Source: Phoronis australis
Lineage: Eukaryota; Phoronida; Phoronidae
Direction: 5' to 3'
Length of the DNA: 64,000 nucleotides
Assembly: GCA_002633005.1 (NCBI GenBank)
Contig: NMRA01000141.1
Coordinates: 755,938-819,937 of the forward strand
Shown here: positions 36,001 to 49,700 of the stretch, piece by piece
How positions within the stretch are numbered: position 1 is the first letter of the stretch
Layout: each line of letters starts with the position of its first letter
Notes under the pieces: model-generated
What the model saw: only the letters and a program-made list of their open reading frames with translations
The model's database searches: none
What the model was told of the DNA's origin: nothing
Made by a program: the position numbers and the translations under genes

Positions 36001-39000
36001 CATCCACCTTATGCGTGCATCTGTGTACCAAACAGGGAGTCCCCCATGATACCAGAACCGATCTGTGTACCAAACAGGGAGTCCCCCATGATACCAGAAC
36101 CGATCTGTGTACCAAACAGGGAGTCCCCCACGATACCTGAACCTACTGCACATTTCTGGACTTACTTTACTCAATATGTTATTTTTGGTATCACTTTACT
36201 ACGAGCTCCTCTTCTACTTGTGATACTTTCTAATAATACAACAAAAAAATTTAGGCCCTTGTTTCAAAGAAAACGGAACAAAACCTTCAAATTGGGGGCG
36301 TTGCATTTCTCCCAATTCCTCATGACACCAAAATCTGACTTTTCAGTATCTTTTGCACTCAGCTCTTTAAACGTTTGAAACTCAGCAGCTGCCCTAGTTT
36401 TAGGTAAGTCAGGTTTTAACTAACTTTCCCAAGACCAGAATCAATGTCTGTCGTAATATTAAGAACAGCCTCCGCAAGACCATTAACTTAGCCAACGAGT
36501 TACCAAAGCTCGGAAAGAATCATTGAAATTGTTGAAAATGAGATGAGAATATGATGACCGTGGTTTAATAACTTGTAATCTATAGACAAAATGAATTTCA
36601 TGTATATTAAACTGTGCGATTTAACAGTAACCGGCAATTTATGACCCGACGACCTACTTTGATCTCTCAGCATGTAAACCGCTTCCATGACGCGCTCAGT
36701 GTAGACACCCGGCTCATAATTATCCATCTCAGCTGTCACCACATTACATACTCTGGCTGACCGACCTCGTATGGCACCTGCTGTTCGATCAAGCGTGTCC
36801 GCATCACCCTCTTGCAAGGCTTGTACGCACTTGTTTACATCTTCCAAGATATGACTTTCAGAGACAGCCAGAAAATCATCAATCGTGGTGATGTCATCCA
36901 CGGCTTCAGTCAAGAGACGCACCTGAAAATACGCAACACTTATTTAGATAATGGACACCATTGTTTACCCAGGTGAAACACTTTTCGACGAAAAAAATTC
37001 TGAAGCCAACAATTTCTGGAACCCATCACATGGCTCTGTAACATCAATAGAAAAGTTTCAAGTGAGTTGCAGAAGCATTGATTTAGGATTGTTTGCATCA
37101 CGATCACACATGCTTTGAAGTTATACTGTTTGATGTTGACAGAATGAAGTGCAGTGTGCCTGTGTACTCTGTCAGTGCACTTACCAGACGGGTGAAACTG
37201 CGACTATAAAATTACACACCATAACGCTGTACCATAACCCGGTGTTTGCAAATACTATTCTTATATTAATCATACACTATCAAGACACTGGAAAAATAAC
37301 ATTGAAATTGTGACGTTTTTATTACACAAAATATGAACCAATGTCAATAGCATATTGCTCTTGTGGGCTTGTTTCATGAAACTTTTTCTGTTTTAACTTA
37401 GAAAGAAATCTGGCTAACTTACGAACAAAATGTCTAAGCCTGTTTCATGAAATTTCTTAAGATGAAAGTTAATATCGAAAGCGGTCTAAGGCCGAAAGAC
37501 AGCCTGGTACAGAGTAGGCTCAGGACTGGACTTATGGTCTAAATGACCAAAATTTAGGACAATTATCACCGTACACTGCTAAGGAACAAATTTCATTGAT
37601 ATTTTGTCACAATCTAATGTCCCTAAACAATGTCCTGCCTTGAAGATTGTCTGTTTTCCATTTGAAAAGCGGCAAAGGCCATAGGGACAATGCAGTGAGA
37701 CTTAGAGGCAAATGTGAAGTATTTCTAGCCATACCAGGGACTTCTCAAGCAAATGAGATCCTACTTGTACCCAAATTTCAATAAATTCACATTCATTCTT
37801 TCAAGACCAAGATTATTCTTGAAATCATATTAGTTTTGCAAATTCACAATAGGTGGCAAAAGCATAGTTTGTGGGCTCACAATAGTTGGATTCATCCCAA
37901 TATCAACATCATGTGTACCCTACTCAATGGGAACACAATTTATACTACAGTTCATGAAGATCCACCAATCAGCGAGGTAGATAATAAGACACAGGCAAGG
38001 AAAAACGACTTTGCCTCTAAGGGGCGTCACAGGAGTTGACCTCATCTCAAAATCTATGTCATTTGTGACCATTTCAATAGTAACACATCTGAAAAAATTC
38101 CGTAAGATCTTTCAACCATTCCGTCAGAGAGGGAGGCTCAAAAAATAAAAATGACTGCCAGGGGGCACAGAATATGTTGTATCCACACAAAAGTGAGAAT
38201 GAGACATTGTCTCCAAATTTCATGAAAATCCGACAAGGAACTATTAAAGTAGATATAAAATCTCATGTAAAAAATAAAATTGCCACTAGGGGGAACAGCG
38301 GTAATGGAATCTGTCTGAAAATTTGTGTTTGCCATCCAATCCATGATAAGAGAAGGATGGATGGAGATGATGGCATAATGCACCCACATATACATGTATG
38401 CAGAGGCATAAAAACACAACATGCAATAAACATAGAAACAAACACTGCACCTGTCGTTCCCACGTCTCCTTGAAGACGTCCATATTTTCTTGAGCCACCT
38501 TGGACTTCGGCCTGGCAGCAAGGATTCGTGCAGCATTAATGACCTGGGGGCACAGAGCCTCGATCTGGGCTGCGGCCAATCGTACGAGCTTCACCCCTTC
38601 TTCATTGTTTGACATGGAACAAGCCAGGTTGGCCACCTATGGGTACATACTGAAGATTACCTCATGACTTTCCAAGTTAATGACAAGACCAAACAATCCG
38701 CAAAGAGCAATCTAACTCTTTACTTAATATAACAGATTTTTAAAAATTCAAAAATGACAATTGAAACCAGTGAAAACTGTAACCCAAAATTTGCAACTTT
38801 TCCCCTTTAGTCTCACTGTAAATATCTGTTTGTCCGCTGCTGTCTTTATCAAAGATGACCTGAAGCCATACACAATGTTGTCATCCTCAAACTAGTGTTG
38901 GTAAACGTGCTACATGAGCATTATTTGACCAAATTTCTTTCAACTTTCTTTGCTTTTGTCACCAGGGCCCAAGACTTCACACTTTATTCAAAAATAAAGA

Positions 39001-42000
39001 AACTGACCAATCATGTGGCAGGCTTCATTCAGTTGTCAAATTTCATGCCAATTGATTGGTCAATAATTGAGTAAAGTCTTGCGTTAAGTTTGGTGATTGT
39101 ATCAACCAATCTTGGAAGTATTGTGAAAAATTGAAAAATAATCACAACTGTTTGTCAAAATATTTCTACTCAGAATTTTCCTTTACCATTACGACAACAC
39201 TATTCTGGAGTGTTAGTAACGAGTGAAATAACATTTACCTCGACTAATTTGTTGGCATGTTCAGTGAAGACTTCTGCATATTCCTCTACTTCGCGTTCAT
39301 TACCGGCACGTGCAGCCTCAATGAGCACCAACAGGGGGACGTTAGTCTCCAGGAACGAGTCGGACACATGATCAACTACCGCCTTACGCAGCTATAGGAA
39401 AAAAACAACATACAAAACGAATAAGTATAAAATTGCACTATTGATTAGACATCCAAGATAATGCCCCCACTTTGTAGGTTTTCAATTTAAACTGCAGGGG
39501 TGCCAAGAATACAAATTTGAAAATGGCACACCTATGCATGGCATGTAATTTGATTTGTCAATCACCAATAACTTGAGATCAGATGAGCTTGGGAATGTTT
39601 AAAACACCAAACCTCTTCAGTTAAAAAAAATTGAGTATAGACAGCTAAACAGGGACGAAGCACAGCCTTAACTGAAAAATAAAGCCTCAATATTAGGGTT
39701 CAACTTTACTTAATAGATGGATTAAAACCATCTTCCCAAGTGTTGACTTTAATTCCATGTTCCTACCTGTCTTCGCAAATCTCGCGTCTTCTTACACATG
39801 TTCTCGATGGCGTGGTCCAGAGATTCTGTCGGTTCTTTGCGTCCTGCCTAAAAACAAAACATAAAATCAGCAACACATACAATGCCATGCATCTATTTTG
39901 AACAAGACACAGTATGTTTCGGAAGTTCCATAATTCACAACATGAACAAGTTTTCCCACAATTTCAGAACAGACTATTAAAATTTCATTTCTACAATTTA
40001 GTCAGTTTCCAAGCATGTCATGCAAAAACAACTTTGTGATTATTTTATGTGGTCAAAAATTAGTACACCATGCATGTTATTAGGTAACAAATTCTAAAAG
40101 GATTTCTAGCTAAGCTTCTAGTATTTTATTATGAAAGGCAAAGGTGAAATGGACGTTAGTGTGACCAAAGTGATAGCTATTGTTTCACTCCTTTTACTTT
40201 TGACAGTCACATGATAACAAGAGCTTGCAACCAATCACCATAACACACAACAACTCTGTCGTGATTCAAGAATCCGTGTTCAGTCATTGGTGTATCCTGA
40301 GATCACATGACTTGCTTTCCGTACATCACAGAAGTTATTACCCCCAAAACCATCATTACAGTTGGTTCATCAAACAGGGACAATAAGTCAATGGTTGCAA
40401 GCAGTTTATACCGTTTAATGATTGTGACAGAAATCTACCATGTGGCACAGCAAACTATAAGATAAGCCCCAAAATAGACCATTTGTTATACTCTAACAAG
40501 AATCAACCCAATGAGTGGTAAAACGTTGAGGCGAAAAAATAGCAAGTAAAACCATTTGTGGAACAAATGCTCATAGTAAAAGACCTCTAAAACAGCATTG
40601 GCTATTAGAGGCACCCATTATGATTTCAGGAACAATTCTAAATTTTAAATTGTTTGTCATGCAAAATCAATATCGGCGTGGATGGAATGCGTGAGAGAGG
40701 CCAGCATGCAAGCATACTTCTGAGCATGCACTAACTGCCAGTACCTCGACAAAATATGATTTCCTTTTCCCACACTAATGGAAGAGAAAAGTAAGAGAAG
40801 CGGTAGTCAGAGTAAATGTAAAGAGCAGAAGCCTCTGGCTCCATCCTGTCTAGAGGTTCTACCTAACACAATCATCAATAGTAAAGTACTGGGCAGCCCA
40901 AGCTGGTCGTAAGATGAAGATGCTACCAAAGTGCTGCAGTTTGAGCCAACAGCCACATGGACTCTATATAACAGCTTGGAGGCAAGCAAGTGATTAAGAT
41001 ACTAGATGAAATGACTTAACACTATCCGTATTCAAATGGATTAATGCTCAACTTTCAACACACCCTCTGCTTCTCAGTTAAAACACCCGTGGCATTAACC
41101 AGGACAGATACATTAATTGCATTCATAATTTTAGATAACAAATCCGTGCAAGGTTATGTTCATAAAAGCCGGTCTTAGATAAGCAATCCCTTCCCTTCCT
41201 TGCACCAGATCTACGGTACATTTATTTAGTGACATCAACACCTGCAAGTAGAAAATATTCCTTATCGTTTACATGAACATAATACGTGGATAAACATTAC
41301 ATTGTTCATATACTCTGTCAGCAAGTCCTGAAGAGCTTGTCTGACAGCGTTGCACTCCTGAACGATGCGTTCCCGACGCTCATTACGCGTACACGACGAG
41401 TCGGCCATCAGAGCGGCGCCACTGATGATACTCTCCAGCCTCTCTTCCAGCGACGGGCGGGCGCGACCATCATTGTACTGGCTCGGGTCCATGATGATCT
41501 TGTCCTATAGCAAAATAAGTTTAATTGTAATGTTAGATTAAAGCAGGTTAAGAGTTCGAGTGCAATCTACATACCGGTGATATACCAGTATTTCATGATA
41601 ATCACAGTGATGATTTTGAACTAAGACGATGCATATATCAGCTTCTTCGAACCCTTTGGATAGCCAACATTTCAGTATAAATTGCGAGCTTTTCCCAGCC
41701 AAGTTAAAGATTCAATTGAGTCCAGATTTTTTCCAGTTGTATAAAAACTATGAATTTGTGGGTCACTTTAAAACTCTACTTTCCCAAGAAACAAAACAAA
41801 ACAATGTCTTACATCGAACTCATCCAGAGCAGCAGCCAGTTCACCAGCGCCCTCAAAGGGGTGTGGCTCAGATGGCCCGCCCGCTTGGGCCACATCTCCT
41901 ATAGTGTGCACAGCATCACACACTTCTTTGTAGATGAAGTCACGGTTGGCCTTGGCAGCAGCCAACTCAGGGTGACGCACGTAAGCCTGAAATGAAGGTA

Positions 42001-43608
42001 ACGAGGAAATGAGGAAAACGGGTATTGCATATTGTTTAAAAAATGCATCAGTTTGAGATGTTTTCCAAAATTCTCATAACATGGCAGTCACATCATTGGC
42101 AAAAAATCACCCCAAAGCCGCTGAAATGTTTCATCTGGGCGTCTGCAAGATTTAACTACTCAGACCTTGAACCACATCCAAAGGTTTACCTTAAAAATCG
42201 GAAAATGTTATCGAGTCAACACCAAGACATTCGAAAACATGGGGTGTTACGATATTTTGTCAAGATGGGCAAAAATACTTTTGGATACATATCATGTCAA
42301 GCACGTGCAAACTGAACGTTCAGCATCAGGTCAGAAATCAAATTAAAGGGTCCAGTGGCAGATTTAGAGGGGGCCCAAGGGGGCCATGGCCCCCCTAAAA
42401 CTCTCCCAGATTCCATTTGGCAATTGGGGATGCAAATGTCAGACGACAAAAATCCTGGTTANACAGCAGCCAACATTTCATTTCTGATCTCAGGATTCTC
42501 CTGCGCAATTTCCTCTCCCTTCTCAATGAAGTTGTGTGTAGCCTTCTGTACAGCCGCACTGAGCACGTGTGCTTTCTTAGAACGACCCTTCTTCTTGTTA
42601 GATGGGCCCTTCTGATTGACCAAAGTGGTCACCTGAAAATCAAAAGAAACTATGTTACACGACAGACCATCAAACACAGCTCCTGGTCTACCGCCAGTCA
42701 ATCTGGCTGTCTAAACACCTACAATAATATTAAGTAACATACAGGCTTACAGTGGAGGCTCATATTATCCGGATAGTAGGCACAGCTAGTACAGTACAGG
42801 TACAAAAGCTTCTGTCCAGACAGTTATATGGCCCCAAAATCGAGGGCCCTGAAGTGAAACCTTGTAGATTCTCAAAACATGGTCTGGCGATAGCTATGGC
42901 ATTACGGTGAAGCATTAATTTGGAGCAACTTGCCCTTTAAGCTGGATTTAGCCCTGTTTAGCTGTCAAGTAATTCAAGTAGTTAAATAAAGAGAAACAGA
43001 GTTTAAAATGTTATGTCTAAGCATCCCTGAATTGGTGACGAATGAGTGAGTGCGTACATATTGCTCATGAGCATGGGCAACAGGATATCTGTCATTAACC
43101 TCTGTGTGAACAAAACGCGGTATGTCAAGTGGGGTCAGTCATATGTATTCAATGAAATGGTCATTATCGTGACATGTGTTTTCAACGGATTTCCCAGCAT
43201 GCCACTTTCAAATTTCAGGGTTTGCCAACAGCAATAAAATCAGTGATATTCCGATGTTTTTGATCTGTTGTACTTTATTAGTACAACCATATTTGACATC
43301 CTTTATTAAGAGTAAAAGGCCAAACTTGATTTTAGTTTTGTAGTTAGCTAAAAAGGATGAAATAGAGCTTTGAGAAAAATTGGGATTTTCAAAAACTTTC
43401 ATTTCTTCTAAACTGGTGAAATTTTAACGTATTCATTTGGGAAAGTGTCAAGCGCTAAACATATCTATATAGAGAACTAGCCATCAATGTCTAAAACTCA
43501 TCATACTTGTGTAACAAGTGGTTCCAATGTCTTCTCCACAGACTTTGTGCGAATCTCCAAATTTTTTGGGTCCCATCGGACACCAAGAGAGCCAATTGGC
43601 TGGCTCAT
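30036..43608 (-). CDS. CTNNA: Alpha-catenin (adherens junction actin linker), internal exons missing
   Basis: Cytoplasmic protein that links cadherin-bound beta-catenin to actin; vinculin family. Coding exons: 43608-43507, 42632-42465, 41986-41813, 41504-41301, 39847-39767, 39391-39239, 38636-38451, 36922-36658, 35871-35720, 34775-34694, 34121-33884, 33280-33175, 32727-32593, 31473-31363 and 30197-30036, all with AG/GT and consistent phases. Signatures include RWDPKNLEIRTKSVE at the N-terminus, RPSLEERLESIISGAALMAD, DHVSDSFLETNVPLL, MDNYEPGVYTE, GNDIITLAKQMCMIMMEMTD and KMKPPQKKPLVRRE near the C-terminus. Start ATG 43608 is the first Met of the conserved N-terminus. The exons total 772 residues; the vertebrate protein is 906. 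The shortfall is a single block of about 133 residues between exons 42465 and 41986, described separately. A noncoding 5' exon must lie upstream of 43630. Confidence 0.95.
30369..30874. mobile_element. Non-autonomous hAT-like TIR element
   Basis: Inverted termini agggcttggaat / attccaagccct and near-identical 8-bp flanks, ctcagacc (30361-30368) and gtcagacc (30875-30882). These are consistent with an 8-bp target-site duplication as made by hAT elements. The interior repeats gcggaaa motifs and has no transposase. It sits in the last intron of alpha-catenin. Confidence 0.65.
31275..31384. repeat. 57-bp tandem duplication across an alpha-catenin splice donor
   Basis: Two copies with 57-bp period. 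The first (31332-31384) holds the end of exon 31473-31363 and its donor GTATGT. The second, downstream in the transcript, repeats it with donor GTATTT. Using the second donor would read into a stop, so the first is taken as real. Confidence 0.65.
33400..33884 (-). repeat. G-rich intronic tract directly after a splice donor
   Basis: On the minus strand the intron following the exon that ends MTDFTR begins GTGGGTTGGGAGATGGG and continues purine-rich with repeated GGGTGG/GAGATGG motifs. On + it is CCACCCATCT-type. Intronic G-runs near a donor are known to influence splicing; effect here unknown. Confidence 0.6.
35245..35275. repeat. Poly-C run
   Basis: A run of 12 or so C within an alpha-catenin intron (taggccccccccccccctcaa). 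A site of likely sequencing or length variation. Confidence 0.6.
36019..36144. repeat. 42-bp tandem repeat, three copies
   Basis: Unit ctgtgtaccaaacagggagt...gaaccgat repeated three times with two or so changes in the last copy, inside an alpha-catenin intron. Because 42 is a multiple of three it keeps frames open on both strands; those are not genes. Confidence 0.85.
39848..41300 (-). other. Alpha-catenin intron without recognised features
   Basis: About 1.45 kb. Open frames on the minus strand at 40807-40989 have no domain. No repeat with clear ends was seen. Confidence 0.4.
41987..42464 (-). other. Alpha-catenin intron where N-domain exons are absent
   Basis: Between the exon ending NEMLAA and the exon starting AYVRHPELAAAK only 478 bp remain. 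No minus-strand frame encodes the expected middle of the N domain (beta-catenin binding and dimerisation helices). The donor reads GTnTAA with the undetermined base at 42462, and about 60-120 bp further lies gggggcccaagggggccat next to cagtggcagattta, which looks like the end of a mobile element. An assembly collapse is the simplest explanation; a real deletion is possible. Confidence 0.8.
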
Positions 43609-44975
43609 GGTCTCAATCTGGTGAAACTCCCTGCAAAACAAGGCGGTAAAATGACTCAGAAATGTAACCTATAAAATGAATTGAAAGTAAAATTGTATAC
43701 AATCAGTGTGTCAAAAAAGAAATGTGGAGTGCTGCAATTTTTACAGGGCACACAGACTAACTACTTTTAAAAACAGTTAAAGTGAATTATTGTATACATC
43801 AACATACCACATTATCAAACATTGAATGTGCAGCTTGTATGTAACGAAAGGAGTAGGCCTAACTGGCATATAAACAGCTAATGGCCTTTGAGATATCTGC
43901 CACGCATTTGTCATCGAGGGAGTGACTCACCAAGAAGGAATTCAAATAACAAACACCACTACACCAGGACCAGTTTCAGAAAACCCTCTCCAGTCTCCGA
44001 ACACTTCGTCGTTAGCAAAAAAAAATGATTAACCTGTTATAAAGAGTTCAAAAAGCCTCGTGTCGATATCACGACAAAGTGTATGACAAGACTGTTGACT
44101 GCAGTACATCACTGCACACCTGTGTCTGTGAGTGCGAGGCCCATCAGGCATCGATGCGATTGAACATTGAATCAAACCGGTGAATCCAATCAGTCAGGGC
44201 ACTATATGAAACTGGTACACTTTGAGCTGATTATGAATCTGCTTGTGTCGAGGTAATAATGGTTTATATCTTATGAACAAACATTCTCTGATCAATAAAA
44301 CAAAACGTTTTTATACAAACCGTTAAAGAGCTCACTATGAAGCTGGATTAGGCTTCTCAACTGAGCCGGTCGATGAGTCAAACGCACTCCCCAAAACTGC
44401 TTAAGCTAACAATTTTTCAATAATGTTTCGAAAACAAAATGTTCAAAATCTTGGCGAATATCTTCAACGTAAAAGTTAAAAAATTAAGTGTAATTTCTAG
44501 TGGTTGTTGATCATTATTTTTTAATCAGGAGTACATTTAGTGTAAATATTAGCGGGTAATGTACAATAGATAGAACAGCTATACACAAGTTGGAATGTGG
44601 TCACGTGATTTTATTATGGAATCTCTAATGTTGAAGAACAATTTGTCTTATACCGGAACAGAGGTTGCAAACAGAAAACGCATTCCGTTACCGGTGTCCG
44701 ATGTTCGTCACCATATCGAGTCGACTGTTTTCCGTTTTGTCTGTGAGTACATGATGTCTGCTTCGTCCACAGGTGATATCATACCTCCATAAAAAGTACA
44801 CGTGTTCTTGTCTGGCTGTGGAGTCGGCTGTCGGCATAGCCATAGCCTGGCATAGCCTCGCATAGCGGGCGGTGCCTAGCCTAGGCTGCCGCTATGCTGT
44901 GATATAGGATATGGGATGGCCACTACCCCCGACACTATCTCTAAAATAGTCTGATACTAGTACTGGGGCTGCTGT

Positions 44976-45345
44976 GCGTTAACTTGGAACCCTGCTTGAT
45001 CTCAAGATCCCGTATGCGTGAACTTGGCATTGAATATTCATTTGGGTTATCAGGGGAATTTTTTGTTCAGTGTAAAGAATTTTTGTATGGCCTTCAGGGC
45101 CCTCATGATCACCCCTCTTTTAGTACCATAACTTGTGTCAAAGAATTGGAGGAATTTGTGACTGGTTAAATCTTATATTGTCTGCCTGAAATTTACGTTA
45201 TTTTACATTAACTTGTAATTTGGTTAGTGCAGCGCAAACTTTTATCTACTTGAACGTGATTATTTGAGTGAACTTGTCAAGTTTCATGGTGAACTCCAAG
45301 TTAACGCATACGGGATCTTGAGATTAAGCAAGATTCCTGAGCACT
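44976..45345. mobile_element. Foldback element near alpha-catenin 5' region
   Basis: Long inverted arms: gcgttaacttggaaccctgcttgatctc...cgtatgcg at about 44976-45026 and its reverse complement at about 45297-45345 (ccaagttaacgcatacggga). Central 270 bp is unique and noncoding. MITE-like. Confidence 0.7.
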
Positions 45346-45499
45346 GAACACCACTATTTGGGACGTTGGAATTGTCAGTGTTCTTATTGGTAACGGAAAT
45401 AGAATACTCTGAGACTGACTTTGTGGAAGCAAAACTACAAAAGCCCTAATTAATTGTTTTTCGTTTATTAACCATCGATGAACAGCGCGAAATGTAGAT

Positions 45500-45690
45500 A
45501 TTGACAACCGTCTCTACCTTCTTAGCTGAGGAGTTTGTTTCGAATTGGAAGGAATTAAAGACACTGACAGGCTCCTAAGGTGTCTCTCTATGCTTATAAA
45601 AACATGACTTTGACGTTTTAGTCAGTGTGAGACAAATTTTGCCGAAAAGCTTCCAGCTGGGGCCAGCTAGAGATGGTGGTCACTGTGTAC
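45500..45690 (+). repeat. Dispersed repeat related to 62540-62870
   Basis: Shares ttggaaggaatt.aagacat...tcctaagg.........ctctatgc, then gtcagtg.gaga..a and ccagctagaga.ggtggtcac with the block at 62540-62870. Same orientation. Unclassified. Confidence 0.5.
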
Positions 45691-46149
45691 ACAAAATGCA
45701 ACTTCACTTGGAGTTGCTGAACAACAACATCTAACCCTTGTGATATAATTCAAGCTCAACATTATAAGTAGTTGGGTATGTTGGTTGGACTTGTAGCCAC
45801 TACCTAACTGAGTGGAATATAATTACGTTTTGCCTATTTCTAACAAATAATAATACTTTGAATTACGCCTGGGGTCTGAGCTTTTTCCAAGAATATTTAG
45901 GCAATTACATCGCCCTGTATGCCCTGTATGCTGCAGGCATACATGGGCAATAGTACATCCTCACAAAAAGTTACTCATTTCAAAATACAGCAAATAAAAT
46001 CAAATGAACCATACATATAGGAACATGGAGTTATAATTAACACATACCATGACTCTGGATTCAATTTAGTCAGCAAAACTTGGAACAAATTGATGAAAAT
46101 CTGTCGCGGTTTGATCGAGTTTCTCTTACCAGGTGCCATTTTGAGGAAG

Positions 46150-46740
46150 GTACGTGAAATCATGCATGTTGACGAATAAAAAGTCCAAAGGACACAAATT
46201 TCAACTGATACCTTCTCATGCTATTTTGCAAGTGTCACGCACCTGTGTCACGCACCTGTGTCACGCACCTTCGCTCAGTCTTGCGCTAGCCTTTGCCTAA
46301 CTCACATGACTCAGATGACCTACTTAAGGTTATCGCGAGCGTGGTGAAAAAGTTAACCAAAAAGGCAACCAAAAAGGTTTAGTTGGAATTCTTCGCCAAA
46401 GTCACCTTAATTCTCACAACCAAACTTCATCGAAGATATGTATAGAAGTAGAAAGGACCAATGAAGAAAGTAAGCGCTTTTTTAAGTGATAATTTTAAGT
46501 GTGGAATGTATTTTTGACGAGGTGAAAACTCAAAATCGGTGGCCGGATTTGGCCTACCGCCTCTTAAAATACATGTAACGAAATGCGTACAGAAAGCAAA
46601 TGGAAGTATTGTAGCCCCTAAATGGCCAACTGAGTGGCTACGTGTTGGCTAAAGAATATTCTGCTGTCATTTGATACAGAACTTCTTTTTCCTTCTCAGC
46701 TAAATAGTAAAGTGAGTTGTAAATTGTCTGATTTCAGACT
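46150..46740. promoter_or_regulatory. Probable divergent alpha-catenin/BRF2 promoter region
   Basis: Alpha-catenin runs left from here and BRF2 starts at 46752 on +. The stretch includes a 14-bp motif, tgtcacgcacctg, in three tandem copies (46233-46270). No TATA box stands out. The sequence before the BRF2 ATG, ctgatttcag|ACTAAG, resembles an acceptor, so BRF2 may have a noncoding first exon within this interval. The alpha-catenin first exon is not located with certainty. Confidence 0.4.
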
Positions 46741-46751
46741 AAGTGACCAAC

Positions 46752-49700
46752 ATGTCAAGCGACAAAGACATTTGCAAGGAGTGCGATGCCATTGGCTCCA
46801 TCATAACAGACTGTCATGGCGGACACGAGCAGTTGGTGTGTCAAGACTGTGGTTGTGTATTCAATCAGACAATGTTCGCATCACAACCTCAAGATGACGG
46901 AGGTACACCTGGCCAGTTTATACTGCAACAGTCGAATCCTCTTTACAACCAGCTGTCTCAGACCTTTCTAAATCACCTGTTGTTACCATATTTAGCTGCA
47001 ACCAAAGCAACATGGATGCAATATGTTGACTGGGGCCTTGCGGCATCAAACGTTATAATCACGCAATTTTTATGAACCAAGTTCGTTGTATTGCGGTTTG
47101 ACTGTATTGGTCTCAATGATAAAAAAGAAACTTTTTAGACGTGCAAAATTTCAAGAACTAGGTAACATGTTGATCAATTTTCCATTTTTCACCTCATGTG
47201 TATGTCTCTTGAACTGTAAGTTGAACATTGAAGGATGGGTATCTGTGCCAGAAGCGAACCACTTTGCTCGTTTTAATGCTCCTCAGTCTCTAAGGCATGG
47301 TGAGAAGAATGCAGAAACCTTGGGACAGCAGAGCGGCTTAAAGAAAATCAGGTGCAGTGGTTGGTTATTCTCGTCCCATTATCACGGTCATATGTTTCAA
47401 ATCCTAAACTCTCGTTGACACTACTGTCTATGTACAAATTAAGGTATATTACAATCTGGACCATGTCCGTTATGGTCGGTCATGTAAAGTGTCCAAAAAT
47501 GTCCAATGAAAATAAAGAGATGATAGGTGTGTGTGTGTTATCTTAGTCCAGCTGCAGTGACTCTGGCAAAGTTTCCCACACTGAGATATGTACCGGTGAT
47601 TTGAAAATAATCGCATCATTTTGATCTTGATCTTGGTCTTGATTGCCTTTTTAAAGTATCAAAACTAAATTGAGCACCCTGGTTAGTATAACAATGATGT
47701 AAGAATCCAGTGACAGATCACCAAGAGGTGTGAATAATGGCCAAAAAATGCATGCAAATATCATTTGGACAAATGATTGGGGTTTCTTGCATGTGCCCTA
47801 ATTTGACTGTACTACTGTACAGTAATGCGTGTATGTTTTTGGAGAGTATAGCTGCGGTGATTGGGAAATTGAACCTTGACCAATCTTGCAACTATCAAAA
47901 ATAAATTGAGCTACAGAGGAATCAAGAAAAAAGTCTTAAAAATCTATCAGAAAATTCATGTGTTATGCTTTGATGTAATTTATGCTAATTAGGGTCTTAT
48001 AAGGACCTTACTATGAAGGCAAATAAGGGTTGGTGAGATCAGAATTGCTTTCCCTTTGTCAGGATCGAAAAGCACCTCATAATGGTCATATGTACAAACT
48101 ATGGTGTTCTCTTCAAAAAGTTGCTCATGAAGACCCCTTAGCCCCATGACCGTTAGTGACAAGTGTTTGTTCTTAATGTTTGGATGTAAATGTTATAAAT
48201 TGATTAACTCATTATTAGGGCAACACTTATAGTATGCACTAATGACATACCTTGGTGCTCACATAGCCTGCACCATGCAGTGTTATTCTCCAACACCACA
48301 TCACGATGCTTACTGGACACGGTTGAGTGATTTGCAGTGGATCATTTATGACACAAAACTCGTTCTTAAAAACATTTGACAAATTTTCACCCACTTCATA
48401 TTCACATCGTCGCTCCATGTTGCTTCTTTAACTAATTTGACGATGCAATCAAGGAGATAAGGAATTAGTATGCAAGTTCCACTTCAATATCTATCAAGTT
48501 CTTTGATGAATCTTTATGAAATTGGAAATGTGTGGTGATATTAAGAAGAGTACAGCTGCTGTAGATTTTTGGACAGTTCCAATAATGAGATACCCCCAAG
48601 TAGCACTTTTTTGTACGTGCCTCAATATCTACCAACTGAGATTCCTTTATGCTGATTTTCATGAACAAAAGAGAGCTTGTGTGGTATTGGTTTTTAAATA
48701 GATTAAACTACTGTAGTGCCCCCTTTTGGCAATTTGGGTTTTCTTTGCATGGGCCTCATTACATCTCAACTTTATGGTTCCCCATGAAATTTGGTTCATG
48801 GCTTTTTATTGAAGAAAACAGCTGGTGTTGATTTTGGACTTACATGACTACTGTGGCGTCCTCTAGAAGCAAATTGTCATTGAGTCTTCCTTCATCAATG
48901 GATCTTCATGAAATTTGGCCCACGTGTTCCTGATGTGGAGACCACAACTGAAAAATAAAGTCACCTTTTACATCTGTACCTTTAGTGCTGCACTTGATGG
49001 CTGCAAATCAACGCTCTTCGTTACTCTTTCAAATGTTTGTTTTTGTCATTATCAGGTGCATCTGCTCAACTCTCAGTCTGCCATCAGAATTGTGTGATGA
49101 GGCGAAAGAAATGTTTCGTCGAGTGAATGTCTTTTACAAAAGGACTTCTGTCCTTCTCCGTGAACAGTTGGCTGCTTGCTGTGTTTACCTCGTCTGCCGT
49201 CTTCACAGGAACACGTACGTTGCCGATACTACTTGTGCGATCAGCAACCAATAGCTTCACCTGTTACAGTGTTGTCTATGTCCCTTTTTTGAGATTTTTT
49301 CTCATAATATTTTTAACAGCGTTCTTCTGTCATGCATTCAAGTGCCTGAAATATGACTGCATGTTCAATGATGCATAATACATTTTTATTCTTTTGCTGT
49401 GTAAATGTTACTGTCACGCTTAGCAAATAGAAGTAGTGTGTTTACTACGGTCCTGTGCATTAACATAACAATAAAGATTATGAAATGAAAACACTACCTG
49501 CAGATTGAGCCATATTTAGGCTTACTTCAAGAAAACCTTTCTTATAAACATTTTCCAAGATTATGAAATTGGTGTTCAATGAGATTTCTTGCCAAGTCTC
49601 ATTTAGCTAAAGACTATGCCACACCTTCCACGGATGAGTATATGCACATCACATAGTTTACAACATTCGTGTATCTGTCTAATAGTTTTAAATTGGACCA

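Noticed and set aside
30036-43608. Alpha-catenin as a pseudogene because of the missing block
   Set aside because: Every other exon is intact with good splice sites and consistent phases; the missing part coincides with an undetermined base.
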